Source: Armatimonadota bacterium (lineage in GTDB: Bacteria > Bacteroidota > Ignavibacteria > OLB7). Taken from it: DNA of 40,004 nt. Where the stretch lies: positions 1 through 40,004 of the forward strand of contig JADZEY010000108.1 in NCBI GenBank assembly GCA_020850315.1, written 5' to 3'. Numbering within the stretch: the stretch's first letter is position 1; each line of letters opens with the position of its first letter. The position numbers and the translations under genes were made by a program. Below, in pieces: positions 37,001-40,004 of the stretch. The notes beneath the pieces were generated by a model. It saw nothing but the letters and a program-made list of their open reading frames with translations, ran no database searches and was not told the DNA's origin.

Positions 37001-37932
37001 AGGACTACCTGACGTATGAGATTTCCATCAGCGAGGCATTGATCTTCAGCGTGCCAGTGCGTGTTCAGAACACAAACTTGGGCGAGCAGAGCGTGGCTTA
37101 TCAAGACATGATCTTCGGTATGGCACGTAACGCAACCACTGGTGAGGAGCCAAGCGCATACGGCCGTCTTGATTCGCAATACTGCGAGTACGAGATTCCA
37201 CCGAAGCCGCCAACCGACGTGTTCGATGCTCGTTGGACTATCCCGAACGTGAACGGCGTTCAGCGCAACATCTTCCCGCAGAACCCAAGCCCAGGCCAGG
37301 GTGAGATTGCTTGGAAAGCCAGCTACCAATCTGGACACCAAGATAACAGCAGCCCGAACCTGCCAATTATGATCTGCTGGGCAAAGAAGGATATTGATAC
37401 CGCAATCCGTCGCAACGGCGGCTTCAAGCTCCATATCATGGATCTTGGTGGTGGTTCAATCTTCCGCGTGGATATGCAGAACCCAACTGGCCAAGGTGCA
37501 AAGCTGACGCAAGGTGTTGTGGTACAACAACGCGCTAACGGCGATACCATCTGCCTTGTCATCAGCTTGACAACGCTGGATGGATTCAAGATCGCCTACG
37601 GCTTGACCTCGGACGCACCAGAAGAACCAACAACCGGTGGTAGCATGAACCTTACCAAGTACATGCTTGCTCCGAACGCGCCAAACCCATTTGCTGGAAC
37701 AACGCAAATCGGCTTCTACGCGCCGAAGAGTGGATCAGTGACCCTTGATGTGTACAACGTCAACGGCGAATTGGTCAAGACGCTGATTAACGGAACTGTG
37801 GATGCAGGCAACAACACCGTGGAATGGAATGGCACCGACAACAACGGTAAAGCCGTTGCCAGCGGAGCTTATACCTACCGCCTGACAGCAGGTGCTACGG
37901 TGCTAAGCCGAACCATGATCCTGACGAGGTAA
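31069..37932 (+). CDS. Giant beta-helix surface protein with type IX secretion sorting domain
   Basis: The 2287-residue product starts at ATG 31069 behind a strong AGGAGG (31059-31064). A signal peptide covers residues 1-22 (cleaved after VLAQ). Residues about 60-1000 contain at least ten GGAxY/GGGIY-type turns (for example GGAVYISG, GGGIYMGK, GGGIYVAA, GGAIYTQR, GGGAIYSR), typical of right-handed beta-helix proteins of the polymorphic outer-membrane/pectate-lyase class. Later parts include cadherin/He_PIG-like segments (PTSWLKI-like and GILYGTPG near residue 1820). The last about 85 residues (LAPNAPNPFAGTTQIGFYAP ... TYRLTAG) are a type A sorting tail. Codons favour CCA, GGT, GCT and CGT more than neighbours, which fits high expression. 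It probably forms an abundant surface layer or adhesin. Confidence 0.85.
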   Translation: MQRLLKTLLLSAAFVLVGQSVLAQTLPIVQVSGRVSQTGLRVFTKDTLYQIAGDYHVAGILLIEPGTTVEFLPNGRLIDSVGGRIIADGDLQATWNRSTPDLTAYPDGFADISFIRDNVFVGGKPEITAPGLSWSNYAPYLFFYYGNFLDRYPSDPNLKNVSYRRDVTRAPIIFRGRPVNKFSREWGHIVILPGADTAVFRNVQFVNFRKDTAAVKTTFFYAPNGENLGGLYNNGQIVAADRLNKQLRTLTTGGGGALTVFSSKTWLLDCRFDSNFARYHGGAVQFLQAPFDNTITDPQYTSFYPVDTNLAERPQHGQFVYPSFDPESYDHYTHAIYTPFGVIPIMTMTDPRVNWVVGPYTPAPPYDMTGIIQYRQTYDDGRQAINKGRVRRVSFRDNRVVVSNFTEDLAGYRDNIDEVPIINNSLPGGVAKNEAYGGAVYISGRRHVTVYWGRAMGDPMDTVVAERNYAVNFQGPVASSQGARGGAMYVNDSTSMVFQLARFENNFTAVPNVPMDDYTQRGRMSQGGGIYMGKTSPQLTVRDVIYFRNNKAGRGGGIYVAAMDNPFGNNILIFDPFLSPNLLGDSVYFIRNTAEYDGGAIYTQRNMTIDARYLTLSDGSGRLVDHRILLDSNAAGLAGGAIVIDNQTNMMKSNARITRALFTNNAAGDSAMASDLRLIKLYDPVNNPANPINPYSVRTYSDSFRLPRSITQHILGGGAIYSRFGNTNFYQAVEFNHNWTKSGNGGAIAMITPVTANRYFLAEGDIAYNFGSNQSVPFNDGPEPSDMRQMTRFIRNYAMKDSMNAELNVDPRYSENMLLDPKRNGTGLGGAVYINDRQPPGPNPGYARTDSVISHRVRMEQNWAWSGAAVYSDNYELRFLLSKSLVAGNRALSDEGRNVDTIENYKTSPAANRTAGTIFYGDISGPLPQQEYHIGANSIYDNDARFLLRLPDVPQGLVGSGRGGVDTLRGNYWGQTEAPLTTILATGTPQNTFYVMGNGCTLPLKNPTKVNEQGPFESRWAGYNYTPIPVGLIPGLDTLLMQGRVYDLFDKGVDINSADYSIPRMAPIEDFSVGLPDRLRTFGTLGGPNSPYMDKVVRRLTRDPWIADVDLINNKLQREWVGDHPIGYPLFLEALANYLGDPNTDNNDQYALNQTVFFVINAETGEFVRANLKQIREGSDLFRSRIEFVPDSINRDILMRRALEGRAGFSIGELHRLAPRWYVEQGYSLEQARLAAAKYEDSVAVAGRRYGGLVSELGGVNFRYINRVNPVTFADVYGGERYHALPVLTGDRIWVVSRTMLWDVNEDITTVVNNARFAGLEFQIDDDNSVLAPIIYGDKTALEAKQPAELRNTRFLIEDANYPSDKTGRIKSQIFDITAVDINGFYDPRSFYFPDRYTGLEYAWTPLVEFPNSSVVVPSTNPAEIRLASWLKADTVFPSAVHANAITRDSAHAYGFVRFYGQPHNPDVVPGGELFEIRVTNYPPSVRTVDSLKGLVPDDTVAKYIYLYPPYYNCQVYDPQTARYLQQDTVDVTGAATATYRFRIFVQDTRPNFLGDVAKCPGRGIYNAVAQVTDSLRFDFDVNTDDENEDNDAATRDNWSFPYGRTTYGFQFTDRNSGNNSNTIPTENDDAKEIRPVWMGDTYLHDINRAPDQGATVLQTGNVIVRMTEVVALNLLKNPAQSNNLYNTDTIFTVVANDGHTGQNQRNVRVYVNIAPSLIAQTLPPAKEDIDYNPTLLDSNKRIKAEDLNKGDRVRFTLVYRDDALNPADLRTGGQTLDKNGAPIQHTSTIAFVRRDPCYFEAGVYNAPKTTPSWLKINPISGILYGTPGLNDAPHLSTNPNFPPQFGPDTVTVIAEDEYGLTDVETYILEVDSTNHKPKLFGRPAVQCVFAGEAYKDSLCVRDRDLGRLDPRFYEELKLRAYSDAPAYQGVTFTVTPNTFKGATNDTNCFQISANIPANVPAGKMPITVEVTDLGGNKDYLTYEISISEALIFSVPVRVQNTNLGEQSVAYQDMIFGMARNATTGEEPSAYGRLDSQYCEYEIPPKPPTDVFDARWTIPNVNGVQRNIFPQNPSPGQGEIAWKASYQSGHQDNSSPNLPIMICWAKKDIDTAIRRNGGFKLHIMDLGGGSIFRVDMQNPTGQGAKLTQGVVVQQRANGDTICLVISLTTLDGFKIAYGLTSDAPEEPTTGGSMNLTKYMLAPNAPNPFAGTTQIGFYAPKSGSVTLDVYNVNGELVKTLINGTVDAGNNTVEWNGTDNNGKAVASGAYTYRLTAGATVLSRTMILTR

Positions 37933-37964
37933 CGACCCCGGCGTAATCTGTCAACACTACTGAA

Positions 37965-37994
37965 CAGATGGCGGGCTTCACCGCCCGCCATCTG
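37965..37994 (+). terminator. Strong 12-bp hairpin between two surface-protein genes
   Basis: CAGATGGCGGGC (37965-37976) and GCCCGCCATCTG (37983-37994) form a perfect 12-bp stem around a six-base loop. No T-run follows, so it may be a weak terminator or a stabilising or processing hairpin that tunes expression of the downstream gene. Confidence 0.55.
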
Positions 37995-38074
37995 CCAGTA
38001 ACCGAAAGGGGGGTTGATGGGTTGTGAAAGCGAGAAAGAGAACAATGTTAGAAACAGGATATAGGAGAAACAGC

Positions 38075-40004
38075 ATGAAACTGAGTCGAACAATTTTCGG
38101 AGTTGCTGCCGGGGTGGCTCTGTTAGCAGCGGGGGCTGCGCAGACCGCTTGGGCGCAGCACATTGCCGATCAATTCACGATCAGTACTCAAAACGTGCTG
38201 TACCAGCCACAGGCCGGCAAGGGAATTATCATCCCGCGCAACGCGTTCTTGGATGTGTACAGCAACGTGGTGAATCCTGATGACGGTGTTGCCGGCCCAA
38301 TCCCCATCGGATTCCCATTCGAATTCGATAATCAGTTATTTACCGATGTCTATATCTCGGTAAATGGCTGGCTGAATTTTGAAGGGCGCTTTATCACTAG
38401 CGACCCATACACATTGTTCAGCGCAAACAATGGTCCAAATTTGACAGTGGCTCCCTACTTCGGCGACCACTATCTGCGTACCCCAGGGTACGACCTAACC
38501 GATCCGCTTGGGCGTACTTATACGCCAAGCTACATCCGCTACATTCAAGAAGATGGCGGCTTCGATGCTCAGGGGAACCCACTTCAAGATCGCTTTGTTG
38601 TTGAATGGGAAAACCTGAATATCAACTACTATTTCGACCCGGTCTATCCGGACGATCCATTCTCGCCAAATCGCCAACCGCAGGCTCCATCTATCGCTTC
38701 GTTCCAAGCACACTTGGTGGAAGCTCCATTTAATGAGCCATCGCGTTCGGGTGATATTGAATTCCATTACGGACCAGCCGGTACCAGCAGCGGAACCAGT
38801 ATTGTCAAGATCAGCGGTGCGTCGGTTGGTTTGGAGAGTGCTCCATACGTGCCAAACGGCACCACCACTTGGATGAACGCTGTTGCTTGGTTGGAAAGCG
38901 GGTTTGACAACGACAGCTTGCGCAAAAGCACACGCCTAACCGCAAATTGGCCACCATCGGGCTTGCCAGGACGCATCTTCCTCTTCTCATCGCGTCACGT
39001 CCGCCGTATCGGCTCGTGGGGTGATGGCGATGCCAACTTGACGCAATTGGACGTGTTGCTCCCAGGTTCTATCCGTGGGGATCAACGCCGCTTTGTGACC
39101 TTTGCAGATGTTATCCGCATCCTGCGTCACTCAGCAACGCGCAACTTGGCAAGCACACAAACCAGCACCGTTGATTTTGACTCGGTGTTCGGTCGTCACG
39201 GCTTCCACGGTGATGTGAACCACAACGGACGTTTCTACTATTCCTCCAGCAAGTACAACAACAGTGGTGACTCGTTGGATCAGTTTGGGCAGATTGTCTA
39301 TTACAAGGTTCTCTTCCCGACCAAAGACGTGAACCCAGCACTCCCCTTCCCACAGGACAACACCTTCAATGGCTTCTTATTTGATGCCGATGAGTTTGAC
39401 GCATCGTTGATTATGACCTACTTGGCTGCCAAGTTGCCAGTGCTTCCTTGGTTGCCAGATACGTTGCCACCGTTCACCGGAAAAGTCACGCCAAACGTGG
39501 CTAACAATGTTGATCTTCGGATTGGCGGAACGGTGACCGGGAATACTGTGGAAATCCCAGTACGCTTTAACGGCGTGGTGAACGGAGCACAAAGCATAGC
39601 TTTTGATGCTGCTCCAGGAACTAAGATTGTGGATATCCGCTTCAACGACCGTACCGACAACAAGTGGATAACCGGTTATGCTACCGAAAGCCGTGCAGCC
39701 ATTGCTGTCACTGGTCACTTCGAGCAAGGTGATGTGGTTGCAACTTTGGTTGTGGAAGCTAATCCACAGGGTGATGTGGTCTTCCGTAATGTTCGCTTCA
39801 GCGAGAAGGATAAGGGGTTGTACCGCCTTAGCCCGAACAGCGCAGTAGAGACGGGAGCGGCCACGTTAGGCTTGTCGCAAAACATGCCGAATCCATTCAG
39901 TGCAAACGCCAAAACCAGCATCAGCTACACAACTCCTGTTGATGGGTCTGTGATGCTTCGGGTGTTCGATGTTCTTGGCCGCCAGGTTCGTACGCTTATC
40001 AACA
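38075..40004 (+). CDS. Secreted protein with dockerin-like and cohesin-like segments and type IX sorting tail (3' truncated by window)
   Basis: An open frame of 643 codons runs from ATG 38075 (AGGAGA seven bases upstream) to the window end without a stop. A signal peptide ends near residue 28 (QTAWAQ). Residues about 60-130 (PIGFPFEFDN ... VYISVNGWLNF) resemble a nidogen-like lectin-type opening common in FCB surface proteins. A dockerin-like calcium loop GDVNHNGR occurs near residue 380, with FDASLIMTYLAA later, as if the two dockerin halves were split by an insertion. A cohesin-like region (VDLRIGGTVTGNTVEIPVRFNG) follows. The last visible residues (SQNMPNPFSANAKTSISY ... VFDVLGRQVRTLIN) begin a type A sorting tail. 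It follows the giant surface protein and shares its codon style. Confidence 0.8.
   Translation, partial: MKLSRTIFGVAAGVALLAAGAAQTAWAQHIADQFTISTQNVLYQPQAGKGIIIPRNAFLDVYSNVVNPDDGVAGPIPIGFPFEFDNQLFTDVYISVNGWLNFEGRFITSDPYTLFSANNGPNLTVAPYFGDHYLRTPGYDLTDPLGRTYTPSYIRYIQEDGGFDAQGNPLQDRFVVEWENLNINYYFDPVYPDDPFSPNRQPQAPSIASFQAHLVEAPFNEPSRSGDIEFHYGPAGTSSGTSIVKISGASVGLESAPYVPNGTTTWMNAVAWLESGFDNDSLRKSTRLTANWPPSGLPGRIFLFSSRHVRRIGSWGDGDANLTQLDVLLPGSIRGDQRRFVTFADVIRILRHSATRNLASTQTSTVDFDSVFGRHGFHGDVNHNGRFYYSSSKYNNSGDSLDQFGQIVYYKVLFPTKDVNPALPFPQDNTFNGFLFDADEFDASLIMTYLAAKLPVLPWLPDTLPPFTGKVTPNVANNVDLRIGGTVTGNTVEIPVRFNGVVNGAQSIAFDAAPGTKIVDIRFNDRTDNKWITGYATESRAAIAVTGHFEQGDVVATLVVEANPQGDVVFRNVRFSEKDKGLYRLSPNSAVETGAATLGLSQNMPNPFSANAKTSISYTTPVDGSVMLRVFDVLGRQVRTLIN

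Noticed and set aside
36430-37434. 334-codon open frame on the minus strand
   Set aside because: It is antisense to the giant surface protein, whose signal peptide, domains and ribosome site make the plus strand clearly coding; the antisense peptide shows no family features.

Overview
The window reads as a chromosomal segment of a GC-rich member of the Bacteroidota/Chlorobiota (FCB) group. Several proteins carry type IX secretion-style C-terminal sorting domains. A TonB receptor is paired with a SusD-unrelated lipoprotein family that I know from Flavobacteria-like genomes. YbbR, GWxTD and M61 proteins and one near-perfect Bacteroidota-type promoter point the same way. A Kapaibacterium-like (Kapabacteria) lineage is my best guess, but that is inference from gene content and not a demonstrated placement.

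Layout, left to right. Positions 1-72 hold the first 24 codons of a minus-strand histidyl-tRNA synthetase, followed by an array of TAGTCAG heptamers. A minus-strand block encodes a PTS IIA-Ntr-like protein, a terminator, then molybdate uptake genes modA and modB with no modC beside them. Next come two minus-strand exported alpha/alpha-toroid (prenyltransferase/squalene-cyclase-repeat) proteins. They are separated from the PTS gene by a second heptamer array (TCAGTTG). A 942-residue secreted protein with a sorting tail (5459-8287, plus) follows. Positions 8336-11929 form a probable metal-uptake unit: a 7-1-7 Fur-family-like palindrome, a Bacteroidota-type promoter, a small His/Cys membrane protein, a ZnuD-like TonB receptor and a lipoprotein.

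The middle of the window is mostly housekeeping and envelope genes: a DUF454 membrane protein and a PDZ protein with about 12 GxDxY/SQG repeats (minus); gcvT, a YbbR protein and an XRE-cupin regulator (plus); a MoeB/ThiF-rhodanese fusion (minus); a Tat-exported metallophosphoesterase translationally coupled to a GWxTD protein; an actinobacterial-style E2-E1 2-oxoglutarate dehydrogenase fusion (Kgd/OdhA type); a thioredoxin coupled to a ComB phosphatase; an M61 peptidase lipoprotein; and purE.

The right end holds tRNA-Arg(CCG), a TPR membrane protein, a 2287-residue beta-helix surface protein with a sorting tail, a strong hairpin, and a 3'-truncated protein with dockerin-like and cohesin-like segments and the beginning of a sorting tail. 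ModAB and the MoeZ-like protein could both serve molybdenum cofactor use. The type IX cargo at 5459-8287 and 31069-40004 suggests a strong investment in cell-surface structures. No CRISPR array, insertion sequence or phage gene was seen.
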